Source: Clostridiales bacterium (GTDB taxonomy: Bacteria > Bacillota > Clostridia > Christensenellales > Aristaeellaceae). Taken from it: DNA of 64,000 nucleotides. The stretch is taken from the NCBI GenBank assembly GCA_004555155.1, contig SFJH01000023.1:13318-77317 (forward strand). Direction: 5' to 3'. This document shows, piece after piece, positions 24,868-33,435 of the stretch; within the stretch, counting starts at the first letter, position 1; every line of letters begins with the position of its first letter. The notes below the pieces were generated by a model. The model saw nothing but the letters and a program-made list of their open reading frames with translations, had not been told where the DNA came from and did no database searches. The translations under genes were made by a program, and so were the position numbers.

Positions 24868-26369
24868 TCGATACTCCCTCCCCAAGCCGCTTTCATGATG
24901 TCCTCCTGGTTGAAGTGCACGGAATCGCGATCCACCATGGCCATCACGCGTCCGCCGCGCATGACCATCACCCGGTCGCTCATCGCCAGAATCTCCGGCA
25001 TCTCCGAGGAGACCATGACGACGCACTTGCCCTCCTTGACGAGCTGATTCATGACGTTGTAGACCTCAATCTTCGCGCCCACATCGATGCCGCGGGTAGG
25101 CTCGTCAAAGATGTAGATCTCCGCGTCGGTGTTGACCCATTTTCCGATGACCACCTTCTGCTGATTGCCGCCGGACAGCTGGGCGACGACCTCCTCAATG
25201 GTCGGCGTCTTGATGCGCAGCGATTTCACATGGGCTTCGCTGTTGGCGCGAATCGCGTCGCCGCTCAGCAGCGCGCCCTTCCTGAAGCGCTTCATGCTGG
25301 CCAGAATCAGATTGGTCTTCACCGGCTGCGAGAGCACCAGTCCCTGCCCCTTGCGATCCTCCGTCAGAAATGCGATGCCCTGCCGGATGGCGTCCTGCGG
25401 ACTGCGGATGCGCACGGTTTTTCCCTTGATCGATATCGTTCCCGAATCCAGCGGATCCGCGCCGAAAATCGCGCGCATGGTCTCCGTGCGCCCCGCGCCC
25501 ACCAGGCCCGCCACGCCCAGAATCTGGCCTCCATAGGCCTCGAAGCTCACGTCGTGCAGCACGCCGGCCTCGTTCAGATGCTCCACCTTCAGGAAGCACT
25601 CGCCCTTCACGCCGAATTCCTTCGGGAACAGGTTCTCCAGCGTGCGGCCCACCATCGCCTGAATCAGCGAATCGTGGGTCATGTTCCTGACGTCCTCGGT
25701 GACGATGTGCTCGCCGTCGCGCATGACCGTCACGCGGTCGCACAGCTCGAACAGCTCCTCCAGCTTGTGCGAGACGAACAGAATGGCGATGCCCTTCTCC
25801 TTGAGCCGGCGCACCGTCTTCATCAGCTGCGAGACCTCTTCCCGGCCCAGCGAGGACGTGGGCTCGTCCATGATGATCAGCTTCGCGTCCAGCGACACCG
25901 CCTTGGCGATCTCCACCATCTGCTGAAGGCCGATGCCCAGCTTGCCGCACTGGGTATGGGTATCGATCTCCTCATGGCCTAGCGAAGCGAGCGCATCGCG
26001 GGCCTGCTCGTGCATGGTGCGATAGTCCAGCAGACCGCCGGGCTTTTTCAGCGCGCGCCCGATGAAGATGTTGTCCACCACCGGCAGCTGCGGCACAATG
26101 TTCAGCTCCTGATAGACGCACGCAATGCCGGCAGAGCGCGCCTGCACCGGATTTCGGAAGTTCATTTTCTCGCCGGAGACGTAGATTTCGCCCTCTTCGG
26201 GAATATACACTCCTGTCAGAACCTTGATGAGCGTGGATTTTCCCGCGCCGTTTTCGCCGATCAGGCCGTGAATCTCGCCCGGCTTGATCTGGATGGACAT
26301 ATTTTTCAGGGCGATGACGCCGGGAAAACGCTTGGTGATGTTTCTCAGTTCCACCACATATTCGCTCAT
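24864..26369 (-). CDS. Sugar ABC transporter ATP-binding protein, RbsA/MglA-like
   Basis: A 501-residue double ATPase. The N-terminal cassette has Walker A GENGAGKST and Walker B LIIMDEPTSSL; the C-terminal cassette has the degenerate Walker A GLVGAGRTE, signature LSGGNQQK and Walker B IYIFDEPTRGIDVGAK, exactly the RbsA pattern. It drives the permease encoded next. A 93-base gap with a hairpin separates it from the binding-protein gene upstream. Confidence 0.95.
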   Translation of the reverse strand: MSEYVVELRNITKRFPGVIALKNMSIQIKPGEIHGLIGENGAGKSTLIKVLTGVYIPEEGEIYVSGEKMNFRNPVQARSAGIACVYQELNIVPQLPVVDNIFIGRALKKPGGLLDYRTMHEQARDALASLGHEEIDTHTQCGKLGIGLQQMVEIAKAVSLDAKLIIMDEPTSSLGREEVSQLMKTVRRLKEKGIAILFVSHKLEELFELCDRVTVMRDGEHIVTEDVRNMTHDSLIQAMVGRTLENLFPKEFGVKGECFLKVEHLNEAGVLHDVSFEAYGGQILGVAGLVGAGRTETMRAIFGADPLDSGTISIKGKTVRIRSPQDAIRQGIAFLTEDRKGQGLVLSQPVKTNLILASMKRFRKGALLSGDAIRANSEAHVKSLRIKTPTIEEVVAQLSGGNQQKVVIGKWVNTDAEIYIFDEPTRGIDVGAKIEVYNVMNQLVKEGKCVVMVSSEMPEILAMSDRVMVMRGGRVMAMVDRDSVHFNQEDIMKAAWGGSIE

Positions 26370-26393
26370 CTGCTCACCTCCCCCGTTCTGAAT

Positions 26394-26423
26394 GCGGCTG
26401 ATCCGCAGAAGCGAATCAGCCGC
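26394..26423 (-). terminator. Attenuator-like hairpin between binding protein and ATPase genes
   Basis: Perfect 9-base arms GCGGCTGAT (26394-26402) and ATCAGCCGC (26415-26423). Without a T-run it likely stabilises the binding-protein mRNA so that more of that subunit is made. Confidence 0.6.
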
Positions 26424-26462
26424 ACGATTGCTATGTGTTCATGCCCTTCGGCTCTGCCGCGC

Positions 26463-27395
26463 TTATTCGCCCAGCATTGCGGACAGGCTGTCCAGATACT
26501 CCTGACCATTCTCAATGGTGATGAGCTTCGCATCGACATAGATGACCGGCTCGACCGCCTCGCCGCGGGACGCCTGCAGCGCAGCCTCGACGGCGGTATA
26601 GCCCATCATGTAGGGCTGCTGGGCGACGGAGCCCTCCAGCTTGCCCTCCAGCACCAGCTCCACGGCGGAGACGTTGCCGTCGAAGCCGATGATCTTCACG
26701 CCCTCGACGCCCGCCTGCTCGCAGGCCTGCATCGCGCCGATGGCGGTGTCGTCATTGTGGCAGAGCACGGCGTTGATCTCGCCGGGGAAGCGGTTGAGCA
26801 GATCCTCCATGGTGGCCATGGCGCCGTCGGTGGTGTTCTGGCCGGACTGCTCCGCCAGCACCTCGATGCCCGCCTCGGTCAGCGCGCGCTTGTAGCCGTT
26901 CATGCGCATGTTGGAGGTGTTCTCACCCTCCTGACCGTAGATGATGACGACCTTCGCATCGGCGCCCAGCTTCTCGGCGATGTACGCGCCGCCGATAGCC
27001 GCCGCATCCTCGTTGGAGGTGCCGACGAAGGAGGTCTTGCTCTCCAGGTTCGCATCGGTGTCCACGAACACGACCGGCACGGTGGCCTGTGCCAGCGCCG
27101 CGGCCGCCGCGTCGCCGTCATTGGGGGCGCAGACGATGGCCGCGATGTCCTGTCCGAGCTGCTCTTCAATCATGGAGACCTGGCCGGAGATATCGCTCTC
27201 CGCGCCGGGGCCGATGACCGTCACGGTGATGCCAAGATCCGCAGCCGCCGCATCGCAGCCGGCCTTGACGTAGTTCCAGTACTCGGAAGACAGAGTCTTG
27301 AGGACGACTGCAATGGTCTCGCCCTCCGCCATTGCGGGAACGGCCATCGCCATGCAAAGCAGGAGCGCCAGCACCAGGGATACGAGTTTCTTCAT
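26463..27395 (-). CDS. Sugar ABC transporter substrate-binding protein, RbsB-like
   Basis: A 310-residue periplasmic-binding protein of the LacI/RbsB fold. The signal peptide MKKLVSLVLALLLCMAMAVP ends in AMA; the lone Cys is inside the hydrophobic core and not in a lipobox, so the protein looks secreted by signal peptidase I. Ligand-site motifs include VDTDAN, NMRMNGYKRAL, CHNDDTAIGAM and IGFDGN. It is the first gene of the importer and probably binds inositol or a related polyol, inferred from the neighbouring catabolic genes. Confidence 0.92.
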   Translation of the reverse strand: MKKLVSLVLALLLCMAMAVPAMAEGETIAVVLKTLSSEYWNYVKAGCDAAAADLGITVTVIGPGAESDISGQVSMIEEQLGQDIAAIVCAPNDGDAAAAALAQATVPVVFVDTDANLESKTSFVGTSNEDAAAIGGAYIAEKLGADAKVVIIYGQEGENTSNMRMNGYKRALTEAGIEVLAEQSGQNTTDGAMATMEDLLNRFPGEINAVLCHNDDTAIGAMQACEQAGVEGVKIIGFDGNVSAVELVLEGKLEGSVAQQPYMMGYTAVEAALQASRGEAVEPVIYVDAKLITIENGQEYLDSLSAMLGE

Positions 27396-27485
27396 GATAA
27401 TTCCTCCCTTTCTTTATTCTCACGCACAAATGCGCAAAAACCGTTTATTGTTCTGTGTATCATATCTTTACTTCAATTTTCTTTT

Positions 27486-27512
27486 ATTATAATATACGTA
27501 TGTTCTTGTCAA
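27486..27512 (-). promoter_or_regulatory. Promoter of the sugar ABC importer
   Basis: TTGACA (27507-27512) and TATAAT (27486-27491) on the minus strand with a short 15-base spacer, in an AT-rich stretch overlapping the end of the asparagine synthetase gene. The short spacer suggests help from a regulator. Confidence 0.5.
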
Positions 27513-29295
27513 TAATATCCCATTTGATTTGATTTTGATTTTTGAGCTGGCCGTACCAGGGCTCCTTCAGCGCATCGGGATCCCGGATCAGATTGCCCAC
27601 GGCCTCCCCGTTCACCAGCTCCCGCAGCCGGCCGCCGGGGCGGTGCATCCGGTCGTGGAGCAGTTCCGCCACGCGGGCCAGGTACGCGGGATGAAACGTC
27701 TTCGGATAGGGACTCTTCTTTCGCCAGGCCACGTCCGGCGTGAGCACATCCTCAAACGCGGCGCGCAGTACGCCCTTCTCCCGGCCGTCCAGACTCTTGA
27801 GCGCCCAGGGCAGGTTATAGGCATACTCCACGATGCGCTCGTCGGCAAAGGGCACGCGCATCTCCAGCCCGCAGGCCATGCTCATGGCATCCTTGCGCAT
27901 CAGCAGCGTCTGCATGAACCACTCGAAGTTCAGCACGAACATCTGCCGCATGCGCACCGCATGGGCGTCCTCGCCGGGCAGGCTGTCCGCGCGCCGGACG
28001 GCGGCCGAATAGACCTCCCGGAGCCACCCCTCTCCGTCCCCCGGCACCGCGTCGGGACTGAGGATGGCCTCGCGCACGGCGGTCGTCCGGCTCCAGGGAA
28101 AGCACGCCTCGAACAGGATTTCCTCCCGATGATACCAGGGATAGCCGCCGAACAGCTCGTCGGCGCACTCCCCGGACAGGCCGACGGTGAACCTCCGCTT
28201 GATCTCCCGGCAGAACAGCATCAGGCTGGAATCCACGTCCGCCATGCCCGGCAGTCCCCGCTCCAGCGCCGCGGGAATCAGCGCGTCGGCCAGCTCCCGG
28301 TTGTCCAGCGTCACGAAGTGGTGATTGCTGCCGATGTGCTCCGCCATCTGCCGGACAAACGGCGCGTCCTCGCTGGGCACGAACCGGCCGGCGTGGAAGT
28401 AGTCGTGGTTGTCCCGATAATCGACGCTCCAGGTGTCCAGCGTCCGCCCCTCCTTGCGGTAGTTTTCCGCAGCCAGCGCCGAGAGGATGCTGGAGTCCAG
28501 TCCGCCGGAGAGCATGGCGCACAGCGGCACATCGCTGACCAGCTGCCGCTGCACCGCGCCGGAGACCAGCTCGCGCACATGGGCCACGGTCTCCTCCCGG
28601 CCCTCGGCATGCGGCCGGGCCTTCAGACGCCAGTACCTTCTCGTCCGAAGTCCGCCCCGGTCGTAGCGCAGGCACTCCCCCGGCTCCAGCTCGCGATAGC
28701 CCTTCAGCACGCCGCTGCCGGGCCTTTTGCCCGGCCCCAGCAGAAACAGCTCCCGACGGCCCTCCGCGTCCAGCTTCGGCCGCGCCTCGCCGCACCACGG
28801 CCCCGCGGCCATCAGCGACTGCACGCTGCTGCCGAACAGCAGCCCGTCGCGGCTGTCAATAAAGAAGAAAGGCTTCACGCCCGCCCGGTCGCGGGCGGCG
28901 AACAGCGTCTCTCCGTCCCAGACCGCAAAGGCATAGATGCCGCTGAACCGCTCCAGGCACTCCTCGCCCCACTGGACATAGGCCTTCAGCAGCACCTCCG
29001 TGTCCGAGTGTCCCCGGAAGGCCCAGCCCTCCTTGAGAAGTCCAACGCGGATCTCCTCCGTGTTGTACAGCTCGCCGTTGTACACCAGCACATATCGGCC
29101 CTCGACCATCGGCTGCGCGCCGTTCTCGGGATCCACCACGGCCAGCCGCCGGTGCACCAGCCCCGCGCGCCGGTCGACGTGCATGCCGCCCGAGTCCGGC
29201 CCCCGGTGCTCCAGCGTTCGCTGCATGGCCCGAAGCGCCGGCTCCCGGACGCGCATGTCCCCGTGAAAGTCAATCCATCCCGCAATTCCGCACAT
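27487..29295 (-). CDS. asnB: Asparagine synthetase, glutamine-hydrolysing
   Basis: A 602-residue enzyme that makes asparagine from aspartate, ATP and glutamine. The start at 29295 places the nucleophile Cys2 directly after the initiator Met (MCGIAGW), as required for the class II glutaminase domain; YNGELYN and SDTEVLL follow. The synthetase half has the pyrophosphate loop LSGGLDSSI and GECADELFGGYPWY. The frame is open upstream but the Cys2 rule fixes the start. It is monocistronic, divergent from the LytTR gene. Confidence 0.95.
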   Translation of the reverse strand: MCGIAGWIDFHGDMRVREPALRAMQRTLEHRGPDSGGMHVDRRAGLVHRRLAVVDPENGAQPMVEGRYVLVYNGELYNTEEIRVGLLKEGWAFRGHSDTEVLLKAYVQWGEECLERFSGIYAFAVWDGETLFAARDRAGVKPFFFIDSRDGLLFGSSVQSLMAAGPWCGEARPKLDAEGRRELFLLGPGKRPGSGVLKGYRELEPGECLRYDRGGLRTRRYWRLKARPHAEGREETVAHVRELVSGAVQRQLVSDVPLCAMLSGGLDSSILSALAAENYRKEGRTLDTWSVDYRDNHDYFHAGRFVPSEDAPFVRQMAEHIGSNHHFVTLDNRELADALIPAALERGLPGMADVDSSLMLFCREIKRRFTVGLSGECADELFGGYPWYHREEILFEACFPWSRTTAVREAILSPDAVPGDGEGWLREVYSAAVRRADSLPGEDAHAVRMRQMFVLNFEWFMQTLLMRKDAMSMACGLEMRVPFADERIVEYAYNLPWALKSLDGREKGVLRAAFEDVLTPDVAWRKKSPYPKTFHPAYLARVAELLHDRMHRPGGRLRELVNGEAVGNLIRDPDALKEPWYGQLKNQNQIKWDIIDKNIRIL

Positions 29296-29381
29296 GGCAA
29301 TTCCTCTCTGTAAGGCTATGGAGAAAGTATATGCTGAACGAACCGAATGCTGCCCAAAAACGACCGATTGTGCGCAAACCA

Positions 29382-29410
29382 TTTACAAAATCAACGCGGC
29401 CTGCTATGCT
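29382..29410 (+). promoter_or_regulatory. Promoter of the LytTR-ABC operon
   Basis: TTTACA (29382-29387), 17-base spacer, TATGCT (29405-29410). The predicted start of transcription near 29417 supports the GTG start at 29434 over longer frames. Confidence 0.6.
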
Positions 29411-29433
29411 CTTGCCATGGAGGTGAGGTCCCC

Positions 29434-29874
29434 GTGAAGGTTGAGATCAGCATCGACCCCGCGTGCGAGGATCCCAGAATCGTGATCCACACCGATCGCA
29501 TGACCGAAGAGATCGAAGCGCTGGTGCGGCGCCTGTCCGCGCCGTCGCCCCAGACCATTCCCGCGCAGACCGAGCGCGGCGTGGAGCTGCTGCCGGTGGA
29601 GAGCATCATCCGCATCTATGCCGAGCGGCAGAAGGTCTACGCCCAGACTGCCGCCGGCGTCTATCCGCTGAAGGCCCGGCTCTACGAGATGGAGCAGCGG
29701 CTGGACGGCCGCTCGTTTGTGCGCATTTCCAGCTCCGAGCTGGTGAACACGCGCATGATCACCGGCATGGACTTCAGCCTGACCGGCACCATCTGCGTGT
29801 CCCTGAAGGGCGGGATCACCACCTACGTCTCCCGCCGCCACGTCTCCGAGATCAAAAAGATGTTTGATGTGTGA
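29434..29874 (+). CDS. LytTR-family transcriptional regulator without receiver domain
   Basis: A 146-residue protein. The GTG at 29434 follows AGGTGAGG and lies downstream of a promoter whose start site excludes the longer frame. After a 50-residue N-terminal region the LytTR DNA-binding domain follows: VELLPVESIIRIYAERQKVYAQT, then RLDGRSFVRISSSELVNTRMI and TYVSRRHVSEIKKMF. It has no receiver domain. Such proteins are typically paired with a DUF3021 membrane protein, as here, which probably controls their activity. The target is likely its own operon with the ABC exporter. Confidence 0.9.
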   Translation: MKVEISIDPACEDPRIVIHTDRMTEEIEALVRRLSAPSPQTIPAQTERGVELLPVESIIRIYAERQKVYAQTAAGVYPLKARLYEMEQRLDGRSFVRISSSELVNTRMITGMDFSLTGTICVSLKGGITTYVSRRHVSEIKKMFDV

Positions 29875-29884
29875 GGTGAAGAAC

Positions 29885-30355
29885 ATGCTGAAGAAGAGTT
29901 TGCTGCGCGGAGCGTGCAGCTATTGCGTCTGCGTGACCGTTGCTGCGCTGATCGCGCTGATGATCTGTCTGCTGGGCGACGGCATGGTGGCGATTCCGGA
30001 GTTCACCGCCCGCACAGGCGGCGATCCGCTGACCGCCGCGCTGGTTCAGATCCTGCTGATCGGCCTGATCGGCTTCGCGTTCGGCGCGGGCTCGGTGCTG
30101 TTCGAAATCGAGCACTGGAGCTTTCTCCGGCAGGGCGCGGTTCATCTGACGCTGACCGCCGCGGTGTGGATCGCCGTGGAGCTGATCTGCTTTACGCCCA
30201 TCACGCTGCCGGCCATGCTGAGCATGGGGCTGAGCGTCGTCGCCACCTACGCCCTGACCTGGGGCAGCCAGTATTTCGTTTGGAAGAACAAGGTGCGCCG
30301 CCTGAACGATCAGATCCGGCGCAAAAATGAGGAGGACTTCGATGAATGCCGTTGA
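29885..30355 (+). CDS. DUF3021 family membrane protein
   Basis: A 156-residue membrane protein with four hydrophobic helices (about residues 15-35, 48-72, 82-102 and 108-130) and a charged cytoplasmic tail KNKVRRLNDQIRRKNEED. The start at 29885 follows GAGGTGAAG. DUF3021 proteins usually sit next to LytTR regulators and are thought to hold them at the membrane; that is a family observation, not proven here. It overlaps the ATPase gene by 14 bases. Confidence 0.88.
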   Translation: MLKKSLLRGACSYCVCVTVAALIALMICLLGDGMVAIPEFTARTGGDPLTAALVQILLIGLIGFAFGAGSVLFEIEHWSFLRQGAVHLTLTAAVWIAVELICFTPITLPAMLSMGLSVVATYALTWGSQYFVWKNKVRRLNDQIRRKNEEDFDECR

Positions 30356-31061
30356 AATTTCCCATCTGACCCGCCGCTTCGGCGACCGGACAGCCGTAGA
30401 CGACCTGTCGCTGAGCATCGAAAGGGGCGAGGCCTTCTCGCTGCTGGGCGTGAACGGCGCGGGCAAAACCACCACGCTGCGGATGCTCTGCGGGCTGATT
30501 CCCCCGTCCGGCGGGGAGGCGCGCCTGCTGGGCCATCTCGCCGGGAGCCCGGAAGCCAGAGCCTGCCTGGGCCTCTCGCCCCAGGAGACCGCCGTGGCCG
30601 GAAATCTGACCACCCGCGAAAACCTGACGCTGATGGCGCGTATCCACGGCATGAATCCCGCCGAGGCCCGCCGCGCCGCGCAGTCCCAGATCGACGAGCT
30701 GTCGCTGGGCGAGATCGCCGACCGCCGGGCGAAGAAGCTCTCCGGCGGATGGCAGCGGCGGCTGAGCATCGCCATGGCGATGGTGTCCCGGCCGGAGATC
30801 CTCGTGCTGGACGAGCCGACGCTGGGGCTGGACGTGCTGGCCCGCCGGGAGCTGTGGACGTTCATCCGCGGCCTTCACGGCAGGACCACGCTGCTGCTGA
30901 CCACCCACTATCTGGAAGAGGCTGAGGCGCTGTCCGACCGCATCGCCGTAATGGCCCGCGGACAGCTCCGCGCGCTGGGCACTCCTGCGGCGCTGAAGGC
31001 GCAGACCGGCGCGGACACCTTTGAGGACGCCTTCGTCGCCCTCGCAGGGGAATCCGCATAG
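30342..31061 (+). CDS. ABC-2 type transporter ATP-binding protein
   Basis: A 239-residue ATPase with Walker A GVNGAGKTTT, signature LSGGWQRRLSIAMA, Walker B ILVLDEPTLGLDVLAR and switch His TTHYLEEAEALSDR. GGAGG lies 6 bases before the ATG at 30342. It belongs to the class that powers drug, lipid or antibiotic exporters, with the permease encoded next. Regulation by the upstream LytTR/DUF3021 pair is likely because all four genes are closely packed. Confidence 0.92.
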   Translation: MNAVEISHLTRRFGDRTAVDDLSLSIERGEAFSLLGVNGAGKTTTLRMLCGLIPPSGGEARLLGHLAGSPEARACLGLSPQETAVAGNLTTRENLTLMARIHGMNPAEARRAAQSQIDELSLGEIADRRAKKLSGGWQRRLSIAMAMVSRPEILVLDEPTLGLDVLARRELWTFIRGLHGRTTLLLTTHYLEEAEALSDRIAVMARGQLRALGTPAALKAQTGADTFEDAFVALAGESA

Positions 31062-31090
31062 CATCCGATTCAACCAAAGGAGGTCTTTTC

Positions 31091-31828
31091 ATGCAAGCCA
31101 TTGCCTTCGCCGGCCGCAACCGCCGCGAGCTGATCCGCGATCCGCTGACGGTCGCCTTCGGACTGGGCTTTCCGCTGGTGCTTCTGTATCTGTTGTCCGC
31201 CATTCAGCGAAACGTTCCTGTGGAGCTGTTCGCCGTGGAGCGACTCGCGCCTGGCGCGGCGTCCTTCGGGCTGACGTTCATCGCGCTGTTTTCGGCGATG
31301 CTGATCTCCCGCGACCGCAGCCAGTCGTTCATGATGCGGCTGTGCGCGTCCCCGATGCGGGCGGGCGACTTCATCCTCGGCTATCTGCTGCCGATGCTGC
31401 CCATCGCCGAGGCCCAGATCGCCATCTGCTATCTCGCCGCCGCGCCGCTGGGCTTCTCCCTGAACCTGCGCGCGCTGGTCTCGCTGCTGTCGCTGCTGCC
31501 CGCCGCGGTGCTGTACATCGCCATCGGCCTGCTGTGCGGCACGCTGCTGACCGACAAGCAGGTGGGCGGCGTGTGCGGCGCGGCGCTGACCAACGTCTGC
31601 GCCTGGCTCAGCGGCGTGTGGTTCGACCTCGAGCTGCTGGGCGAGGGCTTCAAATCCGTCTGCGACGCGCTTCCCTTCGCCAGCGCCGTCAGCGCCGCCC
31701 GTGCGGCGGTTTCGGGAAACTATGCCGGGATGGTTCAGCCGCTGCTGATCGTGAGCGCCTACGCAGCTGCGCTGATGGCCATCGCCGTCCTCGTATTCCA
31801 CCGGCGGATGAAAACCGGCAGACTGTAA
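31091..31828 (+). CDS. ABC-2 type transporter permease
   Basis: A 245-residue permease with about six membrane helices. The segment SRDRSQSFMMRLCASPMRAGDFILGYLLPMLPIA is the ABC-2 signature loop, and ALTNVCAWLSGVWFDLELL follows. It is the partner of the ATPase and the last gene of the operon, followed by a terminator at 31834. The exported compound is unknown. Confidence 0.88.
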   Translation: MQAIAFAGRNRRELIRDPLTVAFGLGFPLVLLYLLSAIQRNVPVELFAVERLAPGAASFGLTFIALFSAMLISRDRSQSFMMRLCASPMRAGDFILGYLLPMLPIAEAQIAICYLAAAPLGFSLNLRALVSLLSLLPAAVLYIAIGLLCGTLLTDKQVGGVCGAALTNVCAWLSGVWFDLELLGEGFKSVCDALPFASAVSAARAAVSGNYAGMVQPLLIVSAYAAALMAIAVLVFHRRMKTGRL

Positions 31829-31833
31829 TGCAC

Positions 31834-31878
31834 AAAGAACAGGGCGTCCGTTTGCACAAAACGAACGCCCTGTTCTTT
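31834..31878. terminator. Bidirectional terminator
   Basis: AAAGAACAGGGCGT pairs with ACGCCCTGTTCTTT across a short loop. It serves the plus-strand ABC operon and the minus-strand gene ending at 31935. Confidence 0.85.
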
Positions 31879-31934
31879 CTATATTCTTTCATTTCCATCT
31901 TCCAGATTTCCGGCGCATTGCGCTATGAACCGCT

Positions 31935-32267
31935 TCACCGCTCTGCGGCCTCGATGCGAATCTGCGCCGCAGACGCCCCGCCGCAGCGTCGGCGCACAAA
32001 TTCAGGCAGGGCTTCGAACGCAAGGGTGCGGTTCAGTCCGACCGCGCCCGTCAGTTCCTCACAAAAGCGCAGCTGTACCGCCCGCCGGTGGATCTCGCAG
32101 GGGCATGGATCGTTGAAAAACTCGACGCTCCCCTCGAGAATGGCCTCCTCCGGAAACGGATAGGCGTCAATTCGCCCGCGATAGAGCTCCGCGCCGTCCG
32201 CACCGTACAGGCAGAGCACCGGCGGTTCCGCTCCCGGCCCGCGCTTTTTTCCGCCGAACCACTTCAT
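31935..32267 (-). CDS. Hypothetical protein, 110 residues
   Basis: Starts MKWFGGKKRGPGAEPPVLCLYGADGAELYRGRID and has a compact, mixed beta/alpha composition with a conserved-looking DPCPCEIHRRAVQLRF segment. No signal peptide, membrane helix or known motif is visible. It lies 38 bases after the thioredoxin-CcdA gene, preceded by GGAGGTG, and is the last gene of the importer/GH172 operon. Its three clustered Cys residues (one at CLYG, two at CPC) could bind a metal. I do not recognise the family. Confidence 0.65.
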   Translation of the reverse strand: MKWFGGKKRGPGAEPPVLCLYGADGAELYRGRIDAYPFPEEAILEGSVEFFNDPCPCEIHRRAVQLRFCEELTGAVGLNRTLAFEALPEFVRRRCGGASAAQIRIEAAER

Positions 32268-32304
32268 ATTCGCACCTCCTGACCGATATTCTTCCCATCC
32301 CGGC

Positions 32305-33420
32305 TCACAGCAGCCAGGCGACCGCGATCAGCACCGCCAGCATGATCGCCGTCAGCAGCTTGACGGCAGGCATGTGCTCGCGGAGCCAGTCCGTGACCGG
32401 AATCGCGCTGCGGCCCCAGAGCACCAGTCCGGTGACCAGCGCCGACGGCAGCAGAAATGCGGCGCAGTAGAGCGTCAGCATCAGCAGCCATCGCAGCGAT
32501 CCCAGATCCGTCTGCACCGCCGTCAGCAGCGTAGCCAGATATACCTGGCCCGCGCAGAGAAATTCGCTCAGCGCCACAATCGCGCCTACGGCGATCACCG
32601 CCGCCATCAGGAATTTTCCGCCCAGCATTCCCTGGATGGTTCTGCGCAGAAAGCCCCGGATACCCGCGGGCAGCTGATTGCGGATGTCTCCATACCGCTC
32701 CCGCCGCGCGGCCAGAGCGTCGGACAGGTTCAGCAGGATCAGCGCGCCGCCCAGCGCCGTCAGCAGCCACTTTGCCGCCGTCGGCAGCCAGGTCGGATTC
32801 CACATTCGAAATGCGCCCAGCAGCACCGTGCCGATGAGCAGATAGACCGCAAACTTGCTGATCAGAAACGCCGCGGCATAGCGGCCCGGATGCTCCCGCA
32901 CCGACATGACCGTGGTCAGAAACAGCAGCAGCATCGACAGCGCGCAGGGATTCAGCCCTCCGATCAGTCCGGCCGCGCCCGCAGTCAGCCAGGTCAGGCC
33001 GCTCAGATCCGCCGCGCCGCTCCCGTCCTCCGGCGCGATCCCGGCGCCGCGTCCCTCCGCAAGCCAGCTCTCCAGATTTTCACAGATTGCCGCCTCGCCC
33101 GCCAGATAGCCGTCGCCCACGAAGACGATCGGCGCAATGCGATCCTCCTCGGGAACGGAGCATTGCTCAAACAGGCCCTGCACGCGGGCGAGCTCCTCGC
33201 CCAGATTGATCCGTTCAATTTCGATTTTCGAAGCGCCGGACGCCAGTTCAATCTCATCGGGCAGGCCGTCCAGCAGCGCGCTCACCCGCGCGCAGCTCTC
33301 GCAGGCGGTGACATAGACATAGATCACCCGGCTCTCCGCCGCTTCCAGCGCGCAGGCCGTCCCGGCCATAACGGCCAGGACGGCAAGCAGCGACAGGATT
33401 TTTATGAAAATCCTCTTCAT
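32305..33420 (-). CDS. Thioredoxin-like domain fused to a CcdA/DsbD-type membrane electron carrier
   Basis: A 371-residue protein. The ATG at 33420 lies 7 bases after GGAG. A signal/anchor sequence (residues 1-25) is followed by an exported thioredoxin-like domain with the active site TACESCAR and a late cis-Pro region IAPIVFVGDGYL. From about residue 145 six or more membrane helices follow, with the paired cysteines of the CcdA family: one in GGLNPCALSMLLLF, the other in LSEFLCAGQVYLATL. The design matches DsbD/CcdA, which pass electrons from cytoplasmic thioredoxin to an external thioredoxin. The likely client is the two-module thioredoxin lipoprotein encoded upstream in the same operon. 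Confidence 0.85.
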   Translation of the reverse strand: MKRIFIKILSLLAVLAVMAGTACALEAAESRVIYVYVTACESCARVSALLDGLPDEIELASGASKIEIERINLGEELARVQGLFEQCSVPEEDRIAPIVFVGDGYLAGEAAICENLESWLAEGRGAGIAPEDGSGAADLSGLTWLTAGAAGLIGGLNPCALSMLLLFLTTVMSVREHPGRYAAAFLISKFAVYLLIGTVLLGAFRMWNPTWLPTAAKWLLTALGGALILLNLSDALAARRERYGDIRNQLPAGIRGFLRRTIQGMLGGKFLMAAVIAVGAIVALSEFLCAGQVYLATLLTAVQTDLGSLRWLLMLTLYCAAFLLPSALVTGLVLWGRSAIPVTDWLREHMPAVKLLTAIMLAVLIAVAWLL

Positions 33421-33435
33421 ATTCATGCTCCAGGG

